From contig JASAOO010003439.1 in assembly GCA_030849075.1 (NCBI GenBank), positions 1 to 61,994 of the forward strand: 61,994 nucleotides of DNA, written 5' to 3'. Made by a program: the position numbers and the translations under genes. Positions within the stretch are counted from its first letter, which is position 1; each line of letters opens with the position of its first letter. The stretch comes from Zelonia costaricensis. Lineage: Eukaryota > Euglenozoa > Kinetoplastea > Trypanosomatida > Trypanosomatidae. The notes beneath the pieces were generated by a model that was given only the letters and a program-made list of their open reading frames with translations, was not told the DNA's origin and did not search any database. Shown here in pieces: positions 1 through 9,146 of the stretch.

Positions 1-132
1 CCACTCCTTCTCCTCACCCGGGCCGCCACGGCCACGGCCACGGCCACCGCGACCGCCGCGGCCACGGCCGAAGCCGCGCTCGCCGCGGGGGGCCTCCACG
101 ACGGGGTTCTCAGCAGGTTGAGCGTCAGCCAT
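1..132 (-). CDS. RPS2: 40S ribosomal protein S2 (uS5), N-terminal part only
   Basis: Structural protein of the small cytosolic ribosomal subunit. Only the first 44 codons are in the window; the gene runs off the left edge. The ATG (complement of 130-132) opens a short acidic leader, followed by an Arg/Gly tract of FGRGRGG type and then GPGEEKEW. That RG-rich N-terminus leading into GEEKEW is characteristic of eukaryotic uS5/RPS2; the conserved S5 domain itself lies outside. It is the most downstream gene of the leftward unit seen here. On the plus strand a purine-rich block at about 230-300 would be the pyrimidine tract for trans-splicing of this mRNA. Identification is firm from the tail of the motif, although the sequence is short. 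Confidence 0.9.
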   Translation of the reverse strand, partial: MADAQPAENPVVEAPRGERGFGRGRGGRGGRGRGRGGPGEEKEW

Positions 133-1263
133 TTGGGACAAGCTATCAATCGATCGAGAGACAGATGTGCGCGTGTGTGCGTAGGTGGTGGAGTAGGTTT
201 GTGTGTGTGCGAGTGTGTTAGGGCGATGCAGCGGGGCAGGAGAGCGGAGGGATGAAGCAAAGGGATGAACGAGGGCACGGGGAGAAAAGAAGCTCCAGCG
301 GCGCCGTGTGACACGCTGGGGCGAGGCAGCATGTTCAGCAAACCTGTTTGCACGCCCGGGATGCCAAGGGACGGAGAGAGGGGGCTCCGCACCGACGCGC
401 CGGCTCTAACATGAAGGACAGCTACGCACGATGAGCCGCGCCAAGACTAGAAAAAAAACCAATGTCGACTATCGTTTCATCCTTCCGTTCTTGTTTGACT
501 GCTTGCCCAGTGGTGGGAGCGACGTTTTTTTTTTCACTTTCGATGACGCGCGTCGAGACGGTGGTCCGTGGGGCGCACAAGGCACTCCGCCCCGCCCGTG
601 CTAAGCGAAGACCACACGAAAAAACAACCAAATAGACAAAAGAAAAACGATCGGTGGAGAACCGCAAAGAGGCAGCGGCGTCGGTGTCGGCGCACCCCTT
701 TCAACGAGCGGAGGAGGAGAGGGGAGTGGAGGTGGGCCTTGCCGTCTCGCTCACTTATCGGTTCTTGCTCCTTCTCTGCTGCGCCCTCCCAGATCGTGGC
801 AGCGCTTGCGCGACAGGGGGAGGGAGGAGGCAGAAGGTGTGAAGACAAAGGCACAAGAAAACCGGAACGCATGAGGAGCACTTGCTGCGGCGGGAAAGCA
901 CTGCTCCGAAGGACAGCAGCTGTCGCCGTGTCAGGTGTCCCACGCAACGTCGTTCATACTCCCTGTCAACGCTGGAGAGTGCAGGTTGTATGGAGGAGAC
1001 AAATAGGAGGAAGGGGTCTCAAAGCCCAAGCCGGGAGGCAGGAGACAAGAGAAAAACAAAGGAAGAGAGATTGGCGGTACCGTCTGCGGCGCAGCGGGGA
1101 AGGGACGGGAAGGAAAGGGGGGCGGCCGTTGCGGGCCCAACAGCCGCAGAGAGAGGAAAAACAAGAGAGAAGGAGCAAGGACACACAACGCACCCTTGCC
1201 ACGTCCCCCAGCTCGCACGCTCTCTTGAACGTCAGAGCACGTGCGCTCGAAACGCGCACGCGG
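133..1263. other. spacer between RPS2 and the aldo-keto reductase
   Basis: No gene recognised. It should hold the RPS2 5' leader and the 3' UTR of the upstream reductase gene. Visible are a GT-rich stretch near 170-215, a T run at 524-534 and purine-rich (minus-strand pyrimidine-rich) blocks. Plus-strand reading frames here are low-complexity Arg/Lys-rich and run antisense into the reductase gene. Confidence 0.6.
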
Positions 1264-2106
1264 TTAGTTGCGGTCCGTCGGGAAGAAAGTGTCGGGGCTA
1301 AAGCCGATGCGCGCGTTTTTGTCGAGCGCCTCCAGCGCCTGGAGCTCCTCCGCGGACAGCTCAAAATCGAAGATGTCAAAGTTCTGCTTGATGCGCTCCT
1401 CATGGCTCGACTTCGGGATAACAATGACGCCAAGCTGGATGAGCCAGCGCAGAATCACCTGCGCCGTCGACTTCTTGTGCCGCTCCGCCAACTCCACAAT
1501 GGCGGGCTCTTCCAGCAGCTTGCCCTTGCCGAGCGGCCGCCACGCGGTGATGGCAATGTTCTTCTCCGCGCAGTACGCGCGGAGCGTCTTCTGCTGGAAG
1601 TGAGGGTGCATCTCCACCTGGTTCACCATTGGCGGCACCGTGCAGTTTGCGAGGAGGTCGTCGAGGTGGCTCGTCTCGAAGTTCGACACGCCGATCGCGC
1701 GCACCTTCTTCTCCGCGTACAGCTTCTCAAAGGCGCGCCACGTGTCGATGTACGAGCGGTTCGGGCCCGGCCAGTGGATGAGGTAGAGGTCGATGTAGTC
1801 CACGCCAAGGGCCTGGCGGCTCTTCTCGAAAGCGGCAAGCGCATTGTCGTATCCATGATCGTAGTTCCACAGCTTCGTCGTCACAAAGATCTCAGACCGC
1901 GGAACGCCACACTCGCGAATGCCCTCGCCGACGCCTGCCTCGTTCTTGTAGAAGTGCGCCGTGTCAATGTGGCGGTAGCCGGCGCTGACGGCCCACTTCA
2001 CGTTCTGCGCCGACTCGTTGCCGTCCTTCGCCTCCCACGTCCCGATGCCGAGCTGCGGCACCTTCACGCCGTTGCTCAGTGACACAAGCGGGCAGCGAGC
2101 GGCCAT
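1264..2106 (-). CDS. aldo-keto reductase, prostaglandin F2-alpha synthase type
   Basis: NADPH-dependent cytosolic oxidoreductase of 280 residues, about the usual length for the kinetoplastid prostaglandin F synthase (AKR5) group. The TIM-barrel signature is complete. The catalytic tetrad is visible as D48 (in HIDTA), Y53 (in HFYKNE), K78 (in VTTKLWN) and H111 (in LIHWPGP). The C-terminal cofactor segment [13 protein letters not shown] is present. The start is the ATG before AARCPLVSL, because the 51 residues further upstream in frame are Pro/Ser-rich leader-like sequence with no family similarity. Kinetoplastid relatives reduce prostaglandin H2 and assorted aldehydes or ketones; the true substrate cannot be told from sequence. 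A D-arabinose dehydrogenase-like activity is the usual alternative annotation. It is the fifth gene of the leftward unit. Confidence 0.9.
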   Translation of the reverse strand: MAARCPLVSLSNGVKVPQLGIGTWEAKDGNESAQNVKWAVSAGYRHIDTAHFYKNEAGVGEGIRECGVPRSEIFVTTKLWNYDHGYDNALAAFEKSRQALGVDYIDLYLIHWPGPNRSYIDTWRAFEKLYAEKKVRAIGVSNFETSHLDDLLANCTVPPMVNQVEMHPHFQQKTLRAYCAEKNIAITAWRPLGKGKLLEEPAIVELAERHKKSTAQVILRWLIQLGVIVIPKSSHEERIKQNFDIFDFELSAEELQALEALDKNARIGFSPDTFFPTDRN

Positions 2107-3063
2107 GGTGGCAGAGACAGAAAGATGTGGGGTAGAGAAGGGAAGGTCAAAACCCGAGGAGCCTGGCGAAGTGCGCGGACCAGCGGACGAGAAGCGAAAT
2201 AAAAAAGGTGGACTTTGTGTGGGCCGGGGGGAGCACGGTGCCGTCCTCGTGCAAGCCAAAAGGTGCTAGGTGGACAACAAGAAAGAAAGACAAGAAAAAA
2301 AAGGAAACGTTTGATGTACGACGGCGCACTGGGTAGTTTGAGCGGAGCAAACACGATGAGCGGTGTTGGTAGCCGGTCTTGGTGTTTCGTGTCAACGTGA
2401 GTGGAGGGGGGGGTCCTGTGCCGTGGCGTGAAGGAAGCAAGTGAGGTGAAGGGAAAAGGAGAGGAGAACTGGAAAGGCAGTTCTGGCGAGACGCGGTGCT
2501 GCGCCCACCATTAGGTCGGCCACAAGGAAACAACAAACAGAGGAACTGCCTCCGATTGACATGCGTTTGTGCATATGCGCCCACGCGCCGGCACACATCG
2601 AGCGGCTGGTCGGTGCTGAGCACCGACTCGCGACGTGCGTGCCAAACGCGGGTTTTCTTTTCCTCTGAGGTGTAGTGGCGCCCTCGAAGTGAAGGCAACG
2701 GAGCTGCCGGCACCCGCACAAGAAAGAGCTGTGTGGCTTTCGCAGCGTTCGTAGCATCCTCAAAGGGCCCTGCAGTGCGCTCAAACAGCGCAGACAGGTG
2801 ACGCACAAAGAAAAAAGAGAGCGGAAAAAAGCGCACGGTTTGCGTCCTCTGGCTTGCCCTTCGGCGGTTGGCTGTTTTCTTTTTTTTCAGCAGAAGAGCG
2901 TGCCTGAAGGTGTTCCCGGTAGAAGGCCGTCTCGTGCGTCGCACCGAGACTCTGAACATTAGTGTACATCCTACAGCAGTTGGCGCTCCTCACGACCCTT
3001 TGCCTGGTGGCGGAGCTCTGCAATGGGCAAAAGAGATCAACGCGAGCGAAGAAAGAGGGGGTT
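2107..3063. other. spacer between the aldo-keto reductase and the LRR protein
   Basis: No gene recognised. A purine-rich run on the plus strand around 2276-2310 (GAAAGAAAGACAAG type) reads as a pyrimidine tract on the minus strand and is the best candidate for the reductase splice-acceptor region. The rest would be 3' UTR of the LRR gene. Confidence 0.55.
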
Positions 3064-6000
3064 TCACGCGGTCTGCGACTCCAGCGCGCTTTGCATCCGT
3101 CGCGGAAGGAGAAGCCGCTCCATCTCAAGGAAGCTGGCGCCAGCGGCGCCGGTGACATGAAGCTGCGGCTGGAAACCGCCGTCGACGTAGGTCAGGGACG
3201 CACACGACTGTGCGAGGTCGAGCAGGTGCGGCACCACCTGGCCCTCCTTTCCCGCCATCCCGCGCGACCAGAGGCTGAGGCACCGCAGGCGTTGAGGGGC
3301 GCACGCCTTGATGAAATCAATCCACTCGCCAACGGCGGCCACCTCCGGCGCCTCGACGTCGCCGAGGAGGAGGTGCGTGAGCTGCGCGACCGCGGCGGGA
3401 GGCAGCACGGGGTTCCGCGCGGCTCCGACAACGGAGGTCGTGAGCCCAGTGGCACTGCAGTCGAGGTGCCGCAGCGTCGCCGGCACGTTCTCCAGCGCGG
3501 CCGCCACGCCAGCGGAGCCGAGGAGAGGGTGCTCCTTCAGCGAGAGCGTCTCCAGCGCCGTGAAGCGCTGCAGCAGCTCCCCGAGTGCGGCGCCGTCGGC
3601 CTCGCAGACGAGCTCGTTACGGGAGAGGTACAGCGTGCGCACCGTCGGGCAGTAGGAGGCGTCAGTCGCGGGCAGTGCTGCGGACCAGGCTTGCAGGTGG
3701 CGCTGTCGCAGACCCACGTGCGAGAGGGAGAGACAGGAGAGCTGTCCACAGACGGCGGCCAGCGCCGCCACCTCCTCGGGCCACAGGCACGCCGCGATCT
3801 CGTTGTGGTCGAGGCTGAGGCCACGAACAGCGCTCCCAGGCCGCGCGACACTCATCCACAGCTCGTAAAGGTAGGAGTGTTCGTGCCTCTGCTGCTGGTA
3901 CGGCTCGTCCATGCCGAGCTGGTTGCCCTCCAGCTCCAGAGTGACGAGCGCGGTGTTCTGCTGCAGCGCCGCGGCGATGGCGCGGACGTCGCCGCAGGTG
4001 AGGCGGCAGTAGCTGAAGTCGAGATGCCGCAGTCCGCCGTTCACGGACAGCATGGCAGCGAACTCGGCAAACTCGCTGGACACTGCGCCAGCCTCCTCCT
4101 GCGGGGCGCCCTTCTTCGCGATGACAGCGGAGCCCACGGGGTTGTGACGCAGGCGCAGCGTCTCCAACACCTTGTTGGTCGTGAGCACTGCTGCGAGGGC
4201 ACGCAGGCCCTTGCGGCCGATGCCGCAGCTACTGACGTCCACGAAGCGCACGGTGCCCATGCCCTTCTTCACAGGCTCCACCGGAATCTGGGGCACACTC
4301 TGCGCCACCCAGTCCTGCCACTCCTTCTGCTCCTCAGGGCTTGACTCGTCCGCAGCCTCGTCGCCGTCGGCCTCGCCGCCAGAGGCCGCCTCGTCACCGT
4401 CGTCTGTCGTGTCGTCCGTCACTTCGTTGTTGCGAATGCCCCTCGAAGCACGCTCCACGTTGGTCAGCAGCACCGGCGGTGCCTCCTTGGCGTACTCGTC
4501 CTCCTCGTCCGGGTCCGACACGGTGGCCGAGATGCTGGTGCTGCGCGGCGCCACACGCGGCGCTGGGGACTCGCACTGTGCCGTGTGCAGGAGCGCCCGC
4601 CAAGCCTTCTGCTCTGCGTGAAGCACGGCGATCCGGCTCGCACCGAGCTCCTCGCCGAAGCCCTCGCGCTTCGCATCCGCCACCTCCTTCCGCTGCGTCA
4701 CCTCGTCATCCGTCAGCGGCACCTCCTCGCGGAGCACTCGGGCCAGCGGCTTGCACCCGCGGTCGCCGACCGGGTTGCCGCGCAGCACCAACGACTCGAG
4801 GTGCGACCAGCCGCTGCGCCGCGTGCAGTACTCTTCCTTCTTCCTCTGTCGTTCCTCGGCGCGCCGGTTGACAATGGGGCCGTTGTTGACAGCGACGACA
4901 CCATCGGTGGCCTGGCAGTAGGCCTGCAGCAGCTTTGCGCGCTCCTGTGCCTCGGTGCGGACGAGTAGCTTGAGCTCCTTCTTGATGCGCTTCAGCTTTT
5001 CCCGCAGCTCCTGCTTCTCCCGAAGCAGCCGCTGCTTCTCAGCCTTCTTCTTTTTCAGCGACTCGGCCTCCTCCTCCTCGTCCTCCTCGTCGCCGTCAGC
5101 CTCACCGTCATCAGCGTCGCCCCCCTCCTCCTCCTCTTCGGCGTCGCCATCCTCCTCGTCCTCCTCCGCCTCGTCCTCCTCGCCCTCCTCGGCGTCCTCG
5201 TCATCGCCGTCCTCTTCTGCCTCTCCCTCAGCCTCGCTGTTCTTTTCGTCGTCGTCTTCGCCAGTGCCATTCCGGCGGCCGAGGAAAAGCGCCGTGCTGA
5301 CGCGCCCCTCCAGGGTCCACCGGGTGACCTCGTCCGGGTCCTCGCCGAGCTCCTCTGGCAGAAGCTTCGTGTCAGAGTCAGCAAAGGCACCGAGGAGAGC
5401 AACAATAAAGTCGGTGTCAACGTTGGCGTCGGCCACGTCCAGTGACGTGAGGAACTTGCTCACCTTGGCGACATCGCAGAACGAGCTTGTCAGGCCCTCT
5501 CGGTCCAAGTCGCCAGAGCCGAACCCCAGCTGGCTACCGGCCAGACTCAAATGGCGAACCTCACTCGCCCTGACTGCATCCAGCATGGGCACCACCGTGT
5601 TGGTGATGTCGCTGGTAGCCACTGTCAAAGATCCGAGCTTTTTGGCTGCAGCGACGAGGCGGGCGAGCGTGTTGTCTGCCTTAGCGGCCGAGGCGCCGGC
5701 GATGCTGAGCGAGCGGAGTTCCTCTACCACAGTCTTGCTGCTCAGAACAGATGTGACGACGTCACTGAGAGACGCGACGGTCTCGGACGGGGGAAACGCG
5801 ACAAGGCCTTTCACCGAGTCACCCGCCGCTGTCCCCTGGCGCTCCGCGGCGCGGCGCGCAAGCAGCGAAACGAAGTCGCCAACAGCGTCAGACGGAAGGG
5901 CGATGGCAGGGGCGCTGATGGGTGTCTGCCCAATCGTCGAGACACCTAGGCACACCGCAGTGTCGGGCGACACTGGAGAGCCGCTTCCACCGCCTGCGTT

Positions 6001-6285
6001 CTCGGCGAAGTCGGAAACACAAGGCCAAAGAGAGCGGTTCACTTTCGAGGACACGAGCGCAGCATCAAACTTATGGAACCGGCGCTGGAAAGCAGCCGTC
6101 AACGCCCCGGCCGCCTCGGTCGCGGAAACGCTGTTGTTCGCTGCAACGGACGCATCGCGCCTGGCTGAAACGGCGTCGCCGCCAGTCCTCTCAAGGCCCG
6201 CAAAAACGTCTGCTGTGATGACCTTAGAAAGCGCGGCAGCTCCAGGCTGTGGACTGAGAGAGGGACACCACGAGCGCTCCGTCAT
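3064..6285 (-). CDS. large leucine-rich-repeat protein with a central acidic tract
   Basis: Protein of 1073 residues, not assigned to a named family. Residues about 170-300 contain degenerate leucine-rich repeats (for example SEVRHLSLAG). Residues about 343-409 are almost wholly Asp/Glu with Gly and Ala. Residues 410-455 form a Lys/Arg/Glu-rich helix that should be coiled coil. A second acidic patch lies near 625-665. The C-terminal third carries ribonuclease-inhibitor-like LRRs (VRFVDVSSCGIG, LRHLDFSYCRLT, VRGLSLDHNEIA, VRTLYLSRNELV). Such proteins normally act as scaffolds, and many in trypanosomatids are cytoskeletal or flagellar, but nothing here proves a location. There is no signal peptide or membrane segment. 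Codon use drifts along the gene: by my count 23 of the first 40 codons end in G/C, against 31 of the last 40. Confidence 0.85.
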   Translation of the reverse strand: MTERSWCPSLSPQPGAAALSKVITADVFAGLERTGGDAVSARRDASVAANNSVSATEAAGALTAAFQRRFHKFDAALVSSKVNRSLWPCVSDFAENAGGGSGSPVSPDTAVCLGVSTIGQTPISAPAIALPSDAVGDFVSLLARRAAERQGTAAGDSVKGLVAFPPSETVASLSDVVTSVLSSKTVVEELRSLSIAGASAAKADNTLARLVAAAKKLGSLTVATSDITNTVVPMLDAVRASEVRHLSLAGSQLGFGSGDLDREGLTSSFCDVAKVSKFLTSLDVADANVDTDFIVALLGAFADSDTKLLPEELGEDPDEVTRWTLEGRVSTALFLGRRNGTGEDDDEKNSEAEGEAEEDGDDEDAEEGEEDEAEEDEEDGDAEEEEEGGDADDGEADGDEEDEEEEAESLKKKKAEKQRLLREKQELREKLKRIKKELKLLVRTEAQERAKLLQAYCQATDGVVAVNNGPIVNRRAEERQRKKEEYCTRRSGWSHLESLVLRGNPVGDRGCKPLARVLREEVPLTDDEVTQRKEVADAKREGFGEELGASRIAVLHAEQKAWRALLHTAQCESPAPRVAPRSTSISATVSDPDEEDEYAKEAPPVLLTNVERASRGIRNNEVTDDTTDDGDEAASGGEADGDEAADESSPEEQKEWQDWVAQSVPQIPVEPVKKGMGTVRFVDVSSCGIGRKGLRALAAVLTTNKVLETLRLRHNPVGSAVIAKKGAPQEEAGAVSSEFAEFAAMLSVNGGLRHLDFSYCRLTCGDVRAIAAALQQNTALVTLELEGNQLGMDEPYQQQRHEHSYLYELWMSVARPGSAVRGLSLDHNEIAACLWPEEVAALAAVCGQLSCLSLSHVGLRQRHLQAWSAALPATDASYCPTVRTLYLSRNELVCEADGAALGELLQRFTALETLSLKEHPLLGSAGVAAALENVPATLRHLDCSATGLTTSVVGAARNPVLPPAAVAQLTHLLLGDVEAPEVAAVGEWIDFIKACAPQRLRCLSLWSRGMAGKEGQVVPHLLDLAQSCASLTYVDGGFQPQLHVTGAAGASFLEMERLLLPRRMQSALESQTA
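5070..5242 (-). repeat. GAG/GAC/GAT trinucleotide-rich tract coding for the acidic region
   Basis: On the plus strand this is a run of CTC, CTCC, GTC and ATC units inside the LRR gene. It encodes the Asp/Glu tract at roughly residues 345-405. The unit order is irregular, so it is a degenerate low-complexity repeat and not a perfect microsatellite. Length variation between strains would be expected. Confidence 0.7.
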
Positions 6286-6905
6286 TTTTGTGGGTTTCTA
6301 GAGTCGGTCAGGCTAGGAGAGGAGTGCAGCGCAGCTGACAAGGTTCAGCAGAGTGAGATAGAAGCGTAGGTCAGGTGTTTGGATGTGTGCGCCCGCACCC
6401 GCGCGCCATCGAGAGTGAACGTGAAAAGGAAAAAGGCCGGGCGGACGCAGCGCCGCTCCCGATATCGACGCTGCTGAAGAGCTTCTCAACAAACTTGCTG
6501 CTGAATGTGTGAAAGCAAAACAAAAGAGCCCGACAAATGAAATCGGAGGCGAAGGTAGAGAAATTAAGTGACAGATAAGCTTGCCGCAGCCGGCCTGCTG
6601 CTCAGAATACGCGCGGAGCGCACAGCTAAGCTGATGAGACGAGTCTGAGAGGTGCTGCGAGCACGCTGTCGAGACGAATCGTCATACCTCACCCTTTTTC
6701 CTTCTTGGGCATTGACAGCAAGCTAGTAGGTCCCTTTCGTCTCCGCACAACGTGGAGTTCCTTGCCCTGCTATACTCGCCTTTTTTCGTCCTCCCGGCTT
6801 TGTAAATGGGCACGTGAGCGCTGGTGGAGCGTTCAAAGCAGCAAAGGCCACACACACGCACATATCACAACAGGGAAAATGAAAAGACAGAGCGGAGCAC
6901 TAACG
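6286..6905. other. spacer between the LRR and Rtf2-like genes
   Basis: No gene recognised. It is lower in GC than the spacers further right. Plus-strand purine stretches (about 6423-6440 and 6530-6560) could serve as the minus-strand pyrimidine tract for the LRR mRNA. Confidence 0.5.
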
Positions 6906-7529
6906 TCAATCCTCGTCTTCCTGCCGCTGCCTCTTTCGGCACTTTTTTGAGACCCCGCGGAGAGCACTCTGCTGCCTCGTGGCATCCTCGACATCTTCCA
7001 GAACTAGCCGGACATAGAAGGAGCGCATTCCACAGAGAGGGCATTCCGAGTCAAGTTGCGACGCGACATCGACCCACTTGTCGAGAGTTGAGGCGCACAC
7101 AACGTGCCCACACCCCCAAAAGCCGCAAAACGAGTGCACGCCAGAGGAGGTCGAGTAGCCCGTCACCGGGCAGCAGATCCCCTCGTTCGCGGCGTCGTCA
7201 TCATTTGTCACTTCTCGGACGTCCGACAGCTTTTTTAGCGGGAACTTGACCGACTCATCCACCTCGCCGTCGCGAAGGCGTTCCTTGCGGTCTAGAAGGT
7301 AGTCAATGACGCTCTGTTTTGAGAACACGTTGCCCGCGGTGTCGAAAACGACAGGCGCTTCTAGCGGCTGAAGCGTCAACGCGCAGTGCCTCCAGCGCTC
7401 AACAGTGCGCGCCTTTTGTGTTGTCTTCTCCTTTGCGTCGCCCGTCTCGAGTTCTGCGGCGGTCACATACGCGCGCGCTTTTTGAAGCAGCGACCGCTTA
7501 TTTGCCAGCGCCTGGCCGTCGCCGCCCAT
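6906..7529 (-). CDS. Rtf2-type RING-like protein
   Basis: Protein of 207 residues resembling replication termination factor 2 (Rtf2/RTFDC1). It opens MGGDGQ, like the MGxDGG start of the family. It has a first U-box/RING-like half (HCALTLQPLEAPVVFDTAG followed by FSKQSVIDYLLDRK) and a second half with paired Cys/His: CPVTG, then CGFWGCGHVVC, then CPLCG. The tail is short and Lys/Arg-rich (KKCRKRQRQ), which would suit nuclear import. In fission yeast Rtf2 acts at stalled replication forks, and in animals it is a replisome-associated factor cleared through the proteasome; a nuclear role is therefore inferred. The second half keeps only part of a cross-brace RING, as is usual for the family. Third positions are noticeably less G/C-rich than in the distal genes of the window. 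Confidence 0.82.
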   Translation of the reverse strand: MGGDGQALANKRSLLQKARAYVTAAELETGDAKEKTTQKARTVERWRHCALTLQPLEAPVVFDTAGNVFSKQSVIDYLLDRKERLRDGEVDESVKFPLKKLSDVREVTNDDDAANEGICCPVTGYSTSSGVHSFCGFWGCGHVVCASTLDKWVDVASQLDSECPLCGMRSFYVRLVLEDVEDATRQQSALRGVSKKCRKRQRQEDED

Positions 7530-8174
7530 CTGACAGAGCGAAGCTAGCCCGCCAAAGCGACTCCTTTTTGTTCAGCAATAAGCGAGAAAAAAGAGACTCG
7601 ACAAAGCCCGCGACTGGGCGCTCGAATGGTGCAGCGCGCCGCGGCAAAAAAAAAAAAAAAGAGTGAGATACTGCGTGGCCGGTGCCTTACCCTCTTGAAC
7701 TTCACATGCCGTCAGAACGAGGAAGAGCGGGGAAAACACGAGAGATATGATGCGAGGGCAAAAGTGGAGTAAATACCACACATAGCTGCTGTTTCATCGC
7801 GTTATAGGGGAGGTGCGCTACCACGCGGAGCATTCGCAGTGGTCGGCGCGGGCACCTGATCAGAGGGGCGCGATGTCCCCTTTGCCCACAAGCAGCACGG
7901 CGAGAACCGCTTGCCGCGTCTGCCCTGGTGTGCGCCCTAGCTCATTGCCCCACGGAAGAAAAACCCAAGTGGAGCTCCTCCCTATTACAAGCCTATCCGG
8001 CGTTGCGACGAGGACGCTCGACTACTGCAAAAAGGGTGCGTGCAAGGGTAAAAAAGGCAACACTCCGTCGCATGGTGCTTTTCATTTTTGTCTTTTTCCT
8101 GTCAGCGGTGGTGGACACGTGAGAAAAAAAAGAAAAAATCCCTAGCAGGTGTGGGAGCTGCTGGACGTGTGTGG
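7530..8174. other. spacer with an A15 run (minus-strand T15), candidate trans-splicing tract for the Rtf2-like gene
   Basis: An A15 homopolymer at 7646-7660 reads as T15 on the minus strand. It lies about 120 bases upstream of the Rtf2-like ATG, the normal position for a spliced-leader pyrimidine tract. No gene is recognised in the remainder, which should be the 3' UTR of the next gene upstream. Confidence 0.6.
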
Positions 8175-8483
8175 CTACTTTACATTGAGAATGGCGCACT
8201 TGATATCGGGTAGGTTGAAATCGTAGTAGATGCAACGTGGCTGGGAGGAAGACTCGCTGCCCTGCTCTTCTCTGCCAAAAATGTCCGACAGGGGCTGCAG
8301 AGGGTCGCGGAGGATGGTTGTCGGCTCCACCTTTGACTTCCACAGGCGGATCTGCGACACAGTCGAGCCGTGGTTGCGCTTGATTTGATCGACTACGGCG
8401 TAAAGCTGGCTACTCGCCTCGTATTCGGCAGTGCTATCAAAAACCGACAGCCCCACCATCTTGGTGGTAATTGTGATCTTCAT
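8175..8483 (-). CDS. small conserved-looking protein of unknown function
   Basis: Protein of 102 residues beginning MKITITTKMVGLSV. The start is the ATG at 8481-8483, immediately downstream (on the minus strand) of a purine-rich leader; a longer in-frame extension to 8840 is low-complexity and unlikely to be translated. The order strand (KITITT), strand (GLSVFDS), helix (SSQLYAVVDQIKRNH), strand (SQIRLWKS), then a PLQPLSDIFG segment and a final strand (CIYYDFN) would suit a ubiquitin-like beta-grasp fold. This is a visual guess only. There is no signal peptide or membrane segment. Coding potential is supported by position in the array, intact frame and pyrimidine tract, not by a recognised family. 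Confidence 0.65.
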   Translation of the reverse strand: MKITITTKMVGLSVFDSTAEYEASSQLYAVVDQIKRNHGSTVSQIRLWKSKVEPTTILRDPLQPLSDIFGREEQGSESSSQPRCIYYDFNLPDIKCAILNVK

Positions 8484-9146
8484 TTTTTTTTCTGCTCGCG
8501 CCGCGACTTTGACGAAGCTGCTGCGTCCCTCTAGACACTTGGGGGTGATGCAATCCAGCGCAGTCCAAAACCGCGTTTTGTGTGTGTGTGGGGGTGTGTG
8601 TGTGTGTATGGGTGTGTGTATTTCCTTGAAACCAAGCAGCGGGCCAGTGAAGCAGAGGAGAACGCAGAGCGGATGAAGTTTTGCGTGGAGCGCGTGAACA
8701 AGCGGGCAGCGGCTCACCATAGGAGAGAGATTGTTTGTTCGCGTGGATTTCTTGTGTGAAACGTGCGTGAACCTGAACGCCCCGCTTGCCGGCAAAAAAA
8801 TGGCGGAGAATCTCGGAAAGTCCTCGCTACGGTGACTCAAAGTACATTCGTACCAAAATGATGCGCTCGAGCAGAGTTCATTTTTTTTTTTTTCTCCCGC
8901 CCTTCCTTTCGGCGCCTCGAATCAAAAAACCAGTTCACATTTTTCTCCGCTCTTCCGCAGAGGGCATACCAGACAGTATCAGAAAGGAAGAGAAGCGAAG
9001 TTAAAGGTAAAGCGAGGGTGGTGAACAACACTAAATGGCGGAAACGAGGCTCGAGTGTGATAGCAGGCAGCCTCAAGCGGGGCAAATCAGCAAGAGGAGT
9101 GCACGACGAAAAGCAGGCGCTGCCGGCTGCCGTGGACACAAGGGGA
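8484..9146. other. spacer with GT-rich repeats and homopolymer runs
   Basis: A GT-rich interrupted repeat lies at about 8579-8621 (plus strand) and a T14 run at about 8881-8894. No gene is recognised. The GT-rich block reads as CA-rich on the sense strand of the leftward unit. Confidence 0.55.

Noticed and set aside
568..2082. 504-codon plus-strand reading frame over the aldo-keto reductase
   Set aside because: Antisense to a clear enzyme gene, Arg/Leu-rich composition, no fold signature; a by-product of high GC3 coding sequence.
4955..6301. 448-codon plus-strand frame with a long Ser run
   Set aside because: Mirror image of the acidic GAG/GAC tract of the LRR gene; no independent evidence.
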